Source of the DNA: Candidatus Methanoperedentaceae archaeon
Lineage (GTDB): Archaea; Halobacteriota; Methanosarcinia; Methanosarcinales; Methanoperedenaceae
Reading direction: 5' to 3'
NCBI GenBank assembly: GCA_014859785.1
Contig: JACUTP010000102.1
Location: forward strand, 1 to 6,608
DNA: 6,608 nucleotides
How positions within the stretch are numbered: the first letter of the stretch is position 1; every line of letters begins with the position of its first letter. This document shows, one piece after another, positions 1 through 6,439 of the stretch. Both the position numbers and the translations under genes were made by a program. Under the pieces are notes generated by a model, which saw only the letters and a list, made by a program, of their open reading frames with translations, was not told where the DNA came from and ran no database searches.

Positions 1-13
1 AATCCTGCCCATG

Positions 14-28
14 AAAATAAAAAAGAGA
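14..28 (-). terminator. Probable U-tract terminator after rps10
   Basis: Read on the minus strand, the sequence about 22-36 bases past the rps10 stop codon contains six consecutive T, then A, then four T. Archaeal RNA polymerase terminates at such U-rich tracts without needing a strong hairpin. Only a weak TTCGAA palindrome (31-36) lies just upstream of the tract. The position after the last gene of the fusA-tuf-rps10 unit fits the end of that operon, but only 13 bases remain beyond it in the window, so the next gene cannot be seen. Confidence 0.4.
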
Positions 29-49
29 TGTTCGAAAAAGTATTCGTTT

Positions 50-361
50 TTAACCTGTCAAAACAATCTCTATGCTGATGTCCTTGGGCACCTGTATGCG
101 CATTAATTGACGCAGTGCCCTTTCATCTGCATCAAGGTCGATGAGTCTTTTATGAACCCTCATCTCCCAGTGGTCCCATGTTTCACTTCCTTCACCATCC
201 GGGCTTTTCCTGCACGGGACGACGAGTTTTTTCGTAGGCAGCGGGACAGGACCTGACAGGTTAACCCCGGTTTTCACTGCAATGTCTTTAACCTGGGTAC
301 AAACCCCGTCAAGAGTGACGGGACTTGTTCCCGATAAACGTATTCTTGCTTTCTGAGCCAT
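50..361 (-). CDS. rps10: 30S ribosomal protein S10 (archaeal S10P/uS10)
   Basis: Encodes small-subunit protein uS10, 103 residues, which sits in the 30S head and is known across the family for a long loop that helps assemble neighbouring proteins. The N-terminus MAQKARIRLSG and the C-terminal IQVPKDISIEIVLTG segment, together with the GPVPLPTKKLVVPCRKSPDG loop region, are characteristic of archaeal/eukaryotic-type S10. The length matches the usual size of about 102 residues. The start at 361 is chosen because MAQKARIR is the family N-terminus and an AAGGA ribosome-binding site lies 8 nt upstream. An in-frame extension to 439 would add 26 hydrophobic, aromatic-rich residues unlike any S10 and would overlap the end of tuf. 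It is the third gene after fusA and tuf, 37 bp after the tuf stop codon. That gap contains a hairpin plus T-tract that may lower read-through. The order EF-2, EF-1A, S10 is conserved in archaeal str operons. Confidence 0.96.
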   Translation of the reverse strand: MAQKARIRLSGTSPVTLDGVCTQVKDIAVKTGVNLSGPVPLPTKKLVVPCRKSPDGEGSETWDHWEMRVHKRLIDLDADERALRQLMRIQVPKDISIEIVLTG

Positions 362-369
362 ATAGGATA

Positions 370-374
370 TCCTT
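370..374 (-). promoter_or_regulatory. Ribosome-binding site of rps10
   Basis: On the minus strand AAGGA lies 8 nt before the ATG at 361. It decides for the 103-residue S10 start over the longer in-frame ATG at 439. The site overlaps a perfect 10-bp palindrome, AGGATATCCT (364-373), so it could be partly self-paired. The stem would be only 3 bp, which makes this a weak argument for regulation. Confidence 0.6.
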
Positions 375-378
375 GTAT

Positions 379-413
379 AAAAAATAAAAAAAATAAAGTT
401 ACATACGTAACTT
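379..413 (-). terminator. Hairpin plus T-tract at the tuf stop codon (possible intercistronic terminator)
   Basis: Bases 396-402 (AAGTTAC) and 407-413 (GTAACTT) are perfect inverted repeats of 7 bp around a 4-base loop. The repeat contains the tuf stop codon (399-401). On the minus strand it is followed directly by a U-rich run: three T, A, eight T, A, six T (397 down to 379). This has the shape of an intrinsic terminator lying between tuf and rps10. It could partly terminate the fusA-tuf transcript so that S10 is made at a different level, or serve as a 3'-end processing site. The structure is seen in the sequence; its function is inferred. Confidence 0.4.
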
Positions 414-1667
414 AATATCCTGTACCATGCCTGCTGCAATGGTCATGCCCATATCCCTGATGGCAAACCTGCCAAGCTGCGGGATTTCCTTGACCTTTTC
501 GATACACAATGGCTTTGTTGGCTTTATTGTTACAATTGCCGCATCGCCTGCCTTGATAAAGTCCGGATTTTCGGCACTTACCGCCCCTGTCTTTGGATCA
601 AGCTTCTTGTTGATAGCCATGATTGTGCCTGCAACCTGTGCGGTATGGCAGTGCAATACAGGTGTGTAACCAACTGTAATAGCTGACGGGTGCTGCAGTA
701 CAACAATCTGCGCTGTAAACTCATCTGCAACTGAAGGGGGTTTATCGGTATGACCGCAGACATCACCCCTGCGTACATCCTTCTTGTCAACACCTCTTAT
801 GTTCCAGCCGATATTATCGCCCGGAAGTGCTTCCTTGACTTCCTGGTGGTGCATTTCGATTGACTTGACTTCACCCGTTGCCTTTGCAGGCATGAAGATA
901 ATCTTATCACCAGGTTTCATCTTTCCGGTCTCGACCCTGCCAACAGGCACGGTTCCGATACCTGAGATCGTATAAGCATCCTGGACAGGAATACGCAATG
1001 GAAGATTTACAGGTTTCTCCGGCTCTTTTAACTCATCAAGGGCTGCGAGGATTGTAGGTCCTTTATACCATTTGGTGTTCTCGCTCTTGTCCTTGAGGTT
1101 GTCTCCCTTAAATGCTGATGTCGGGATGAAATTCATAGTATCTGGCTTGTAGCCGACCATCTTTAAAAGACCGCTGAGCTCTTCCTTGACTGCATTATAA
1201 CGGGCTTCGTCATAGTTGACTTCATCCATCTTATTAAGTGCAATAATAAGCTGGTTGATACCGAGTGTTCTTGAAAGGAAAACATGCTCTTTTGTCTGTG
1301 CCTGGACACCGTCCTTGACTGCGCAGACAAGAATTGCCGCATCTGCCTGGGAGGCACCGGTAATCATGTTCTTGACGAAATCCCTGTGACCAGGGCAGTC
1401 CACGACAGTGAAGTAATACTTATCAGTATCAAATCTCTGGTGTGCTACGTCTATGGTGATACCACGGTCTCTCTCTTCTTTGAGTGAGTCCATAACCCAT
1501 GCAAACGCAAAAGATTCTTTACCTTTCGCTTTTGCTTCTTCTTTATACTTGTCGATTATGTGCTGGGCTACAGCACCAGTTTCGTACATTAAACGACCGA
1601 CCAGTGTGGATTTACCGTGGTCAATATGTCCGATAACTGCTAAATTTAAATGTGGTTTTTCTGCCAT
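399..1667 (-). CDS. tuf: Translation elongation factor 1-alpha (aEF1A, EF-Tu homolog)
   Basis: A GTPase of 422 residues that delivers aminoacyl-tRNA to the ribosomal A site. All G-domain motifs are present: P-loop GHIDHGKS (13-20), switch I RGIT (68-71), DCPGH (90-94), NKMD (145-148) and SAF (184-186). Domain 2 begins near residue 223 and contains GIGTVPVGRVETG; domain 3 follows and ends at DIKLRM. The K-rich insert before RGIT (about 41-67) and the overall pattern are those of archaeal/eukaryotic EF-1A, not bacterial EF-Tu. The length is normal (420-430). The ATG at 1667 has an AGGAG ribosome-binding site 8 nt upstream (1676-1680) and gives the standard family N-terminus. It lies 89 bp downstream of fusA and 37 bp upstream of rps10. 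A TATA-like element in the upstream gap suggests tuf may also have its own promoter, which would suit a protein needed in large excess over EF-2. Confidence 0.98.
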   Translation of the reverse strand: MAEKPHLNLAVIGHIDHGKSTLVGRLMYETGAVAQHIIDKYKEEAKAKGKESFAFAWVMDSLKEERDRGITIDVAHQRFDTDKYYFTVVDCPGHRDFVKNMITGASQADAAILVCAVKDGVQAQTKEHVFLSRTLGINQLIIALNKMDEVNYDEARYNAVKEELSGLLKMVGYKPDTMNFIPTSAFKGDNLKDKSENTKWYKGPTILAALDELKEPEKPVNLPLRIPVQDAYTISGIGTVPVGRVETGKMKPGDKIIFMPAKATGEVKSIEMHHQEVKEALPGDNIGWNIRGVDKKDVRRGDVCGHTDKPPSVADEFTAQIVVLQHPSAITVGYTPVLHCHTAQVAGTIMAINKKLDPKTGAVSAENPDFIKAGDAAIVTIKPTKPLCIEKVKEIPQLGRFAIRDMGMTIAAGMVQDIKLRM

Positions 1668-1723
1668 ATTATATTCTCCTCAAATTTCTATTTGAAATGT
1701 TTCTTGACCTTATAGTTGTTTTT

Positions 1724-1734
1724 TATTTATTAAA
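1724..1734 (-). promoter_or_regulatory. Candidate TATA box for tuf
   Basis: In the 89-bp fusA-tuf gap the minus strand reads TTTAATAAATA, close to an archaeal TATA box. With usual spacing (about 25 bp from box centre to start site) transcription would begin near 1704, leaving a leader of about 37 nt that includes the AGGAG site. A 6-bp inverted repeat (1680-1685 with 1690-1695) would lie in this leader directly before the ribosome-binding site. The region is AT-rich, so a chance match is possible. Confidence 0.35.
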
Positions 1735-1756
1735 CCTTGTGCTAATTATACCATGC

Positions 1757-3946
1757 TCAATCACTTATGAAATCACTCGGCTTGGGCAATTCAAGTTTTA
1801 GTCCTTTCCTCTTGCGTATATCCAGAACTATTTCATTGAGCATGTTCTGGGGCAATGGTTCGAACCCTGCAAACTCTGTACTCCACATGGCACGACCTTC
1901 TGTTGCAGAGCGTATATCCCCGGCAAAGCCGAACAGCTGTGCCACAGGTGCTTTTGCTTCAATGATGGTCGTGTCACCTTCTGATTTCATATCAAGTACA
2001 GCGCCGCGCCGTCCCTGGATTTCACGCATGGCACCGCCCATCTGGTCCTGGGGTACATGGATGAATACCTTCTGGAAAGGCTCAAGAAGCGTTGAGCCTG
2101 CCATAAGCATAGCAGCCTGTATTGCCTGTCTTGCAGCAGGTATGACCTGGGCAGGTCCCCTGTGTACTGCATCCTCGTGGAGCTTGGCATCCATCAGCTT
2201 TACCTTGACACCGACAACAGGCTCTCTTGATAAAGGTCCTGTCTTCATGACTTCCTCGAACCCTTCAAGAATAAGCTCCATTGTCTCGTTCAGGTACTGG
2301 ATACCTTTTGTCATATCAAGGAAAATATTGTTTTCGTATATATGGGTAATAGCTTTGGCTTCATCCTTATTCATCCCTGCTTTCATGAGAATTTCCCTTC
2401 GCTCAACTTCCGGCATTCTCATAGAGACTACGCCTTCCTTGATAACTTCCAGGACTTCAGGAGTTATCGGTTCGACTATAATGTAGAACCTGTTATGGCG
2501 GTTGGGTGATTTGCCTTCCACGGGTCCTGCCTGCTTTGTAACAGTTTCCCTGTAAACCACAAGCGGGGGTGATGTTTTAATCTCAACGTTCTTATCACGC
2601 TCTATCCTGTGGCTAACAACCTCAAGATGCAATTCACCCATCCCGGCTAACAAATGTTCACCTGTTTCCTGGTTGATATTAACTTTAAGCGTGGGGTCTT
2701 CCTTTGCAACCTGCCTTAATACTTCAACGAGTTTTGGCAGGTCTTTCATGTGTTTTGCCTCGACTGCCACAGTAACCACAGGCTCGCTTACGTGCTTTAT
2801 AGTCTCAAATGGTGTCATCTCCCGGTTACTGGATGCGGTTGAACCGACAATTGCATCTCCAAGACCTGTTACTGCAACGATATTCCCTGCAGGGGCTGAT
2901 TCCACTTCAATACGCTCAGGTCCCATGAACAGCCCTACCTGCTGAATCCTGTTTGGTTTTGATATACCGGAAATGAACAGTTCCTTCCCGCGCTCAAGAG
3001 ACCCGGAGAACAGCCTTCCTGTTGCCACTTCCCCTGCATGGGGGTCTGTGGAAATTTTTGTTACCATGAAAGCCACTTCACCACTGGGGTCAACATTTGC
3101 CATGGACTTCCCGATCGGGCTTTCCTTGTCACCGTGCCAGATAACCTTGATACGGTTTTTCTGTGCTTCCAGGGGATCGGGCAGGAACTTGATAACCATA
3201 TCGTTCAGGACTTCATAAAGCGGGGTTTTTTCTGCAAGTTCTTTCTGGTTCTCGGAATTGCAGTAATCAATCACCTGCTTAAAACTGATTCCTGTCTTTT
3301 TCATGGAAGGGATACTCACAGCCCAGTTGTAAAGTGCTGAACCGAATGCTACTTTCCCGGCTGCCGCATCGAGTCTTAAATTCTCATAATCATCGGGTTT
3401 CATACCTTTTATGAGCTTGTTAACTTTATCGATAACAGCACCAAGGCGGATTTGCATTTCTTCAGGTGTAATCTTCAGCTCGTTTATGAGGCGGTCTACC
3501 TTGTTTATGAAAAGGACAGGCTTTACATTCTCCCTGAGTGCCTGGCGCAGTACGGTTTCAGTCTGAGGCATTGTGCCTTCAACGGCATCAACTACAACTA
3601 CAGCGCCGTCTACCGCCCTCATGGCGCGTGTGACATCGCCGCCAAAATCCACGTGTCCGGGTGTATCTATAAGGTTGATAAGGTGTTCCTTACCGTCAAA
3701 TTCGTGCACCATCGAGACGCATGCCGCGTCAATGGTGATGCCGCGTTTCTGTTCTTCCTCATCAAAGTCCATGAACAACTGGTCGCCTGCCAGTTCTTTT
3801 GAAATCATGCCCGCACCGGCAAGTAAGTTATCTGATAATGTTGTTTTACCGTGGTCTATATGCGCTACTATACCGATGTTCCGGATGAATTCCGGTTTTG
3901 ACATAAGTGTTGTTACACGCTCAACCATTTTCTTTCGTCTGCCCAT
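1757..3946 (-). CDS. fusA: Translation elongation factor 2 (aEF2)
   Basis: A ribosomal translocase GTPase of 729 residues, the full family length. Visible motifs are P-loop AHIDHGKT (28-35), RGIT (68-71), DTPGH (94-98) and NKVD (148-151) in the G domain. Domain II spans about 285-370, domain III includes HLLAGMGELHLEV (431-443), domain IV carries EDAVHRGPAQVIP (591-603), and domain V contains QMGGAMREIQGRRG (635-648). His595, codon CAC at 2162-2164, aligns with the histidine converted to diphthamide in archaeal and eukaryotic EF-2. A Dph2 enzyme for that modification is encoded at 4798-5772. The start at 3946 gives MGRRKKMVERVTTLM, the usual methanogen EF-2 N-terminus, and has a GAGGT ribosome-binding site 8 nt upstream. 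It is first in the fusA-tuf-rps10 unit. The genes normally preceding it (rps12, rps7) are absent, and it is instead divergent from tmk. No damage or frameshift is seen. Confidence 0.98.
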   Translation of the reverse strand: MGRRKKMVERVTTLMSKPEFIRNIGIVAHIDHGKTTLSDNLLAGAGMISKELAGDQLFMDFDEEEQKRGITIDAACVSMVHEFDGKEHLINLIDTPGHVDFGGDVTRAMRAVDGAVVVVDAVEGTMPQTETVLRQALRENVKPVLFINKVDRLINELKITPEEMQIRLGAVIDKVNKLIKGMKPDDYENLRLDAAAGKVAFGSALYNWAVSIPSMKKTGISFKQVIDYCNSENQKELAEKTPLYEVLNDMVIKFLPDPLEAQKNRIKVIWHGDKESPIGKSMANVDPSGEVAFMVTKISTDPHAGEVATGRLFSGSLERGKELFISGISKPNRIQQVGLFMGPERIEVESAPAGNIVAVTGLGDAIVGSTASSNREMTPFETIKHVSEPVVTVAVEAKHMKDLPKLVEVLRQVAKEDPTLKVNINQETGEHLLAGMGELHLEVVSHRIERDKNVEIKTSPPLVVYRETVTKQAGPVEGKSPNRHNRFYIIVEPITPEVLEVIKEGVVSMRMPEVERREILMKAGMNKDEAKAITHIYENNIFLDMTKGIQYLNETMELILEGFEEVMKTGPLSREPVVGVKVKLMDAKLHEDAVHRGPAQVIPAARQAIQAAMLMAGSTLLEPFQKVFIHVPQDQMGGAMREIQGRRGAVLDMKSEGDTTIIEAKAPVAQLFGFAGDIRSATEGRAMWSTEFAGFEPLPQNMLNEIVLDIRKRKGLKLELPKPSDFISD

Positions 3947-4010
3947 TATATATTACCTCATTTACTGGAAAATTCCCATTAGAAAAATTCAGCTTTTCTA
4001 CTATTCAATC

Positions 4011-4020
4011 ATATATAAAC
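4011..4020 (-). promoter_or_regulatory. TATA box of the fusA-tuf-rps10 operon
   Basis: The minus strand reads GTTTATATAT, an excellent archaeal TATA box, preceded by an A-containing stretch (CTTCAAAGT) where a TFB recognition element would lie. The box centre is about 69 bp before the fusA ATG. Usual spacing predicts transcription starting near 3990 and a leader of about 44 nt carrying the GAGGT ribosome-binding site. This is the most convincing promoter in the window, as expected for highly expressed elongation factors. Confidence 0.6.
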
Positions 4021-4116
4021 ACTTTGAAGTTGGGATAAAATAGAAGGAGAATGGAACAGCTAATTTGTATAATATTTTAAAATAATAATAGAAATAGTTT
4101 TTATTTTCATTTCCCG

Positions 4117-4128
4117 GATTTAAAAAAA
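4117..4128 (+). promoter_or_regulatory. Weak TATA candidate for tmk
   Basis: GGATTTAAAAAAA on the plus strand could act as a BRE/TATA element. It would start transcription near 4148 and give a leader of about 27 nt. That leader has no Shine-Dalgarno sequence before the tmk ATG, so tmk may be weakly translated or use another mode of initiation. The surrounding AT-richness offers several alternative boxes, and I cannot choose among them with confidence. Confidence 0.22.
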
Positions 4129-4174
4129 TGATATTTGGATAAGCTTTTTCATTATTAACCAGATATAGCAACTA

Positions 4175-4777
4175 ATGGTTAAAAAAGGACTCTTAATCAC
4201 ATTAGAAGGCATTGACGGGACAGGAAAATCCAGCGTAATTAAGGGTCTGGAAATAAGGTTCCAGGATGCTGTATTTACGAGGGAGCCGACACATAACTGG
4301 ATTGGGAAAGCAGTACAAAAGTCAATTGAATCAAATACCGACCCGCTGGCAGAGCTTTTCCTTTTTGTGGCTGACCATGCCGAGCATATTGCCAGTGTCA
4401 TAAGACCTGCTCTTTCTGAAGGTAAGATGGTAATTTCAGACAGGTATTCTGACAGCAGGTACGCATACCAGGGCGTCACGCTGGCTGGTTTATTTGATGA
4501 TGCTATGGGATGGATACAGGGCATCCATAAAGCCTGGACTGTTGTACCCGACCTTACGATTCTTTTTAAGATTGACCCGGCTGTTGCGGTGGAGCGGTGC
4601 GGCAACAGGGGAAACCATACTAAATTTGAGAAGATAGAGTTCTTAAGGAAAGTACAGGATAATTTCCTTAAGCTTGCAGGGCAGGAGCAGGAGAGATTTG
4701 TTGTTGTTGATGCTGGCAAGGCGCAAGAAGCTGTACTGGTGGATGTTGTAAGGGCGATTGAAGAACGTATTAATTAA
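4175..4777 (+). CDS. tmk: Thymidylate kinase (dTMP kinase)
   Basis: A 200-residue P-loop kinase that phosphorylates dTMP to dTDP with ATP, a required step in dTTP synthesis. The length is typical. Motifs in order are P-loop GIDGTGKSS (12-20), TREPT (35-39) in the nucleotide-binding region, ISDRYSDSRYAYQG (87-100) with the DRY/H-type signature Asp89-Arg90-Tyr91, and the LFKIDPAVAVER segment (130-141) leading into the lid. The P-loop lacks the arginine found in eukaryotic (type I) enzymes. Catalysis would therefore be expected to use a lid arginine, perhaps Arg145 in the short GNRGNHTKFEK lid; that is inference. The ATG at 4175 gives the normal family start just before the first beta strand, but no Shine-Dalgarno is visible upstream. 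It is divergent from fusA and converges on dph2 with a 20-bp gap, so it appears to be a single-gene transcript. It is the only gene here not tied to translation. Confidence 0.93.
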   Translation: MVKKGLLITLEGIDGTGKSSVIKGLEIRFQDAVFTREPTHNWIGKAVQKSIESNTDPLAELFLFVADHAEHIASVIRPALSEGKMVISDRYSDSRYAYQGVTLAGLFDDAMGWIQGIHKAWTVVPDLTILFKIDPAVAVERCGNRGNHTKFEKIEFLRKVQDNFLKLAGQEQERFVVVDAGKAQEAVLVDVVRAIEERIN

Positions 4778-4790
4778 TAATTCATCTGAT

Positions 4791-4810
4791 AATTGAATTA
4801 AATTGAATCC
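4791..4810. repeat. Short imperfect tandem repeat in the tmk-dph2 junction
   Basis: Two adjacent 10-bp units, AATTGAATTA and AATTGAATCC, agree at eight of ten positions. The repeat spans the convergent gap and the final codons of dph2 (stop codon at 4798-4800), so it contributes the C-terminal Ser-Ile. It may record a small slippage duplication. Neither converging gene has an evident T-tract terminator here, so 3' ends may overlap. Confidence 0.3.
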
Positions 4811-5772
4811 AATATCTCATCCATCTCAATCCCGTCCCACTCCTTCTCCCCAACCGCCACCTCAAACTCCTGCGGTGTAAGAACAGGCACATGGAACCTT
4901 TCTGCATCGTCTATTGTAATTCTGGGACAAGCAGTATTCACATAAGCATCAGCCTTGAAATTAAGAAGCTGGTCTGGTGTCACAAGGTCCATCATGAGGA
5001 TGTGCGCCTCTTTCCCGTGCTTAACTGCAATATCCCTGAGTTTCATGGCAAGCTCCATCCGTTCCTGCCCGGTTTTTGAGGATACTATTATCCCGAAAAT
5101 TTTTGCATCCATGGAGCGAGCGATATATCCGCCCCGTATCCTTTGTAGCCTCTCAGGGTTCACCTCGACTGCCGTTTTCAGGTACGGGTCTGCTGCAATC
5201 ACCCGCTTTCCTGTGGCGATGGCAACACCGAGTGGATGGAACATGCCGCTTCCGACATAGAGGATTTCTGTGCAATCAACACGTGCTGCAGTGAAGTTAC
5301 AACCCAGGACCTGCCCGGGATAACCCACCCGCAAATCCCCTTTTCCGACAATACATTCCTTCCCGTTCTCCCTCAGGAATGCGCAGACATCCTTGAGCCT
5401 GTGGATATGCTGGACTGTAGTTATTACACCGATTTTATCTTCCTTTATCTGTTCAAGCGCAGCCCTGACAGCAGGAATCACGTCAACATTTGAGCGCGCT
5501 TCGATAAACACCACGTTTTCGTGCACACCCATCTGCGAGTGCCCGAAATGGAATAACATATCAACTTTTGCGGCAAGTGCCGTATCGATATCACATGCAC
5601 CGAAACAGGGATTACCTGAAATTATGACATCAGCCCCTGTTTTTTCTTCAATAATCCCTGCAATCCTTATTGCCTGCCGTTTCAAGCCTTCAGGAAACTG
5701 CACTCCCGCAATCTTACAGTCCTTTTCTTTTATGGATTTTATTATTCCTGGAATGTCAATATCAAATTTCAT
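4798..5772 (-). CDS. dph2: Diphthamide biosynthesis enzyme Dph2 (3-amino-3-carboxypropyl transferase)
   Basis: Encodes 324 residues of the Dph1/Dph2 family. In archaea a Dph2 homodimer with a [4Fe-4S] cluster cleaves S-adenosylmethionine to a 3-amino-3-carboxypropyl radical and attaches it to a histidine of EF-2, the first step of diphthamide synthesis. The three Cys ligands of the family, one per domain, appear as Cys60 (NPCFGACD), Cys158 (VLGCNF) and Cys282 (NTACPRI). The HFGHSQMGV (75-83) and YVGSGMFHPLGVAIAT (172-187) segments are also family-typical. The length is near the usual 320-345. The start at 5772 overlaps the stop codon of the upstream methyltransferase by one base (TAATG on the minus strand) and has AAGGA 8 nt upstream, so translation is probably coupled. 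Its substrate EF-2 is encoded about 0.85 kb away, in a separate transcription unit. The later-step genes (dph5, dph6) are not in this window. Confidence 0.95.
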   Translation of the reverse strand: MKFDIDIPGIIKSIKEKDCKIAGVQFPEGLKRQAIRIAGIIEEKTGADVIISGNPCFGACDIDTALAAKVDMLFHFGHSQMGVHENVVFIEARSNVDVIPAVRAALEQIKEDKIGVITTVQHIHRLKDVCAFLRENGKECIVGKGDLRVGYPGQVLGCNFTAARVDCTEILYVGSGMFHPLGVAIATGKRVIAADPYLKTAVEVNPERLQRIRGGYIARSMDAKIFGIIVSSKTGQERMELAMKLRDIAVKHGKEAHILMMDLVTPDQLLNFKADAYVNTACPRITIDDAERFHVPVLTPQEFEVAVGEKEWDGIEMDEILDSI

Positions 5773-6422
5773 TATAATTTCCTTGCTATAACATATACTT
5801 CCTGCTTACCTGGCTCTATAATATCCATGATTTCAAGTCCAATCGAAGACAGTTTACTGAGATGAAGCTCATGCTCTTTATCTTTTGGCAGTTTCAGGAC
5901 AATCAACAGTATCCCGCCATTTTTAAGTGCCGGCAGTACATGCTCAAGCGCCTGTATCGAGGAGATGGGATTTGCCGTAATGTCAAGTGTCATCACATCA
6001 AACTGTCCGAGCCTGTCCACGGGAATATTAAATACATCATCAAATTCCACCGTAATATTTGGGCATTCATGTTCGAGTTTTTTTAGCTGCTGGTGAAACT
6101 CGCGGCTGAATTCAATGCCGTGGACACTGGATGCAATTTCAGATGCAAACATCAGGAACCCGCCTGCGCTTGAGCCGATATCCAGAACCCTGTTGCCCTG
6201 CTGGATTATTCCGGTTTTGTCATTTATATTTTTTAGTTTCCAGTAGCCAGCGGGCTTGTCCAGTCCTTCTTCCACTTCCACGTTATCTGAATATACAACA
6301 TCATACGAAGGTTTGGTTACTAATATATCGTTTACTTTCACATGCCCTTCAAGGATAGCGTGTTTTGCTCTTGCGCGGGAGGTCAGGTTTCCGATTTCTA
6401 CAAGATAGGAGTCAAGCCTCAT
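5772..6422 (-). CDS. S4-domain FtsJ-like (TlyA-like) RNA methyltransferase
   Basis: A 216-residue two-domain protein. Residues 1-50 form an S4 RNA-binding domain (MRLDSYLVEIG...SRARAKHAILEGHVKVNDI), the same start as bacterial TlyA proteins. Residues 60-216 form a Rossmann-type methyltransferase with the SAM motif VLDIGSSAGGF (79-89) and the ribose-binding acid Glu104 in GIEFS. A possible K-D-K-E tetrad of FtsJ/RrmJ 2'-O-methyltransferases is visible: Lys62 or Lys64 (GYWKLKN), Asp147 (TLDIT), Lys177 (IVLKLP) and Glu208 (QEVYVI). Bacterial TlyA methylates rRNA ribose, and the domain order argues for a structured RNA substrate here, perhaps rRNA; the actual target is unknown. It is shorter than typical TlyA (about 240-270) and has GYWKLKN in place of the usual GGLKL motif, so it is a diverged branch. 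The start at 6422 has no clear Shine-Dalgarno, and a TATA-like box at 6449-6458 implies a nearly leaderless mRNA. It is followed by dph2 through a one-base overlap. Confidence 0.85.
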   Translation of the reverse strand: MRLDSYLVEIGNLTSRARAKHAILEGHVKVNDILVTKPSYDVVYSDNVEVEEGLDKPAGYWKLKNINDKTGIIQQGNRVLDIGSSAGGFLMFASEIASSVHGIEFSREFHQQLKKLEHECPNITVEFDDVFNIPVDRLGQFDVMTLDITANPISSIQALEHVLPALKNGGILLIVLKLPKDKEHELHLSKLSSIGLEIMDIIEPGKQEVYVIARKL

Positions 6423-6439
6423 TGGATACCAGATGGTGT

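Larger units (their letters stand above)
3947..4174. other. AT-rich divergent intergenic region between fusA and tmk
   Basis: This 228-bp spacer separates divergent fusA and tmk. It holds a clear minus-strand TATA box for fusA (4011-4020) and weaker plus-strand candidates for tmk (near 4117-4128). It also contains a 12-bp AT-only palindrome, TATTTTAAAATA (4073-4084), and a 7-bp inverted repeat (3980-3986 with 3994-4000). No coding region of credible length or family resemblance is present. The only plus-strand ATG after an SD-like AAGGAG (4051) opens a 9-codon frame with the SD too close to serve it. Confidence 0.6.

Noticed and set aside
1..13. Possible start or end of another gene at the left edge
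   Set aside because: Too few bases to judge, and no motif is recognisable.
362..439. Longer in-frame start for rps10 at 439
   Set aside because: It adds 26 residues foreign to S10, overlaps the tuf end, and reads through the hairpin and T-tract. The ATG at 361 has a ribosome-binding site and the family N-terminus.
1767..2486. Long plus-strand open frame (239 codons) opposite fusA
   Set aside because: It is antisense to a highly conserved EF-2 region, its translation resembles no family I recognise, and it has no promoter or ribosome-binding site of its own.
3980..4000. 7-bp inverted repeat in the fusA leader region as a regulatory hairpin
   Set aside because: It is all but one A-T pair per arm and would straddle the predicted transcription start near 3990, so it would not form in the RNA.
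3573..4043. Plus-strand open frame of 156 codons across the fusA start and promoter
   Set aside because: Most of it mirrors the EF-2 G domain, and the remainder is the AT-rich fusA promoter. It is a shadow frame.
4051..4080. Nine-codon plus-strand frame after AAGGAG, as a possible leader peptide
   Set aside because: The SD-like sequence is only about one base from the ATG, too close to work, and the peptide has no attenuator-like codon run or following hairpin.
4073..4084. 12-bp palindrome TATTTTAAAATA as an operator
   Set aside because: It consists only of A and T in a very AT-rich spacer, where such palindromes arise easily, and there is no regulator gene nearby.
4120..4719. Minus-strand open frame of 199 codons opposite tmk
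   Set aside because: It is a Ser/Thr-rich shadow of the well-supported tmk gene and shows no family resemblance.
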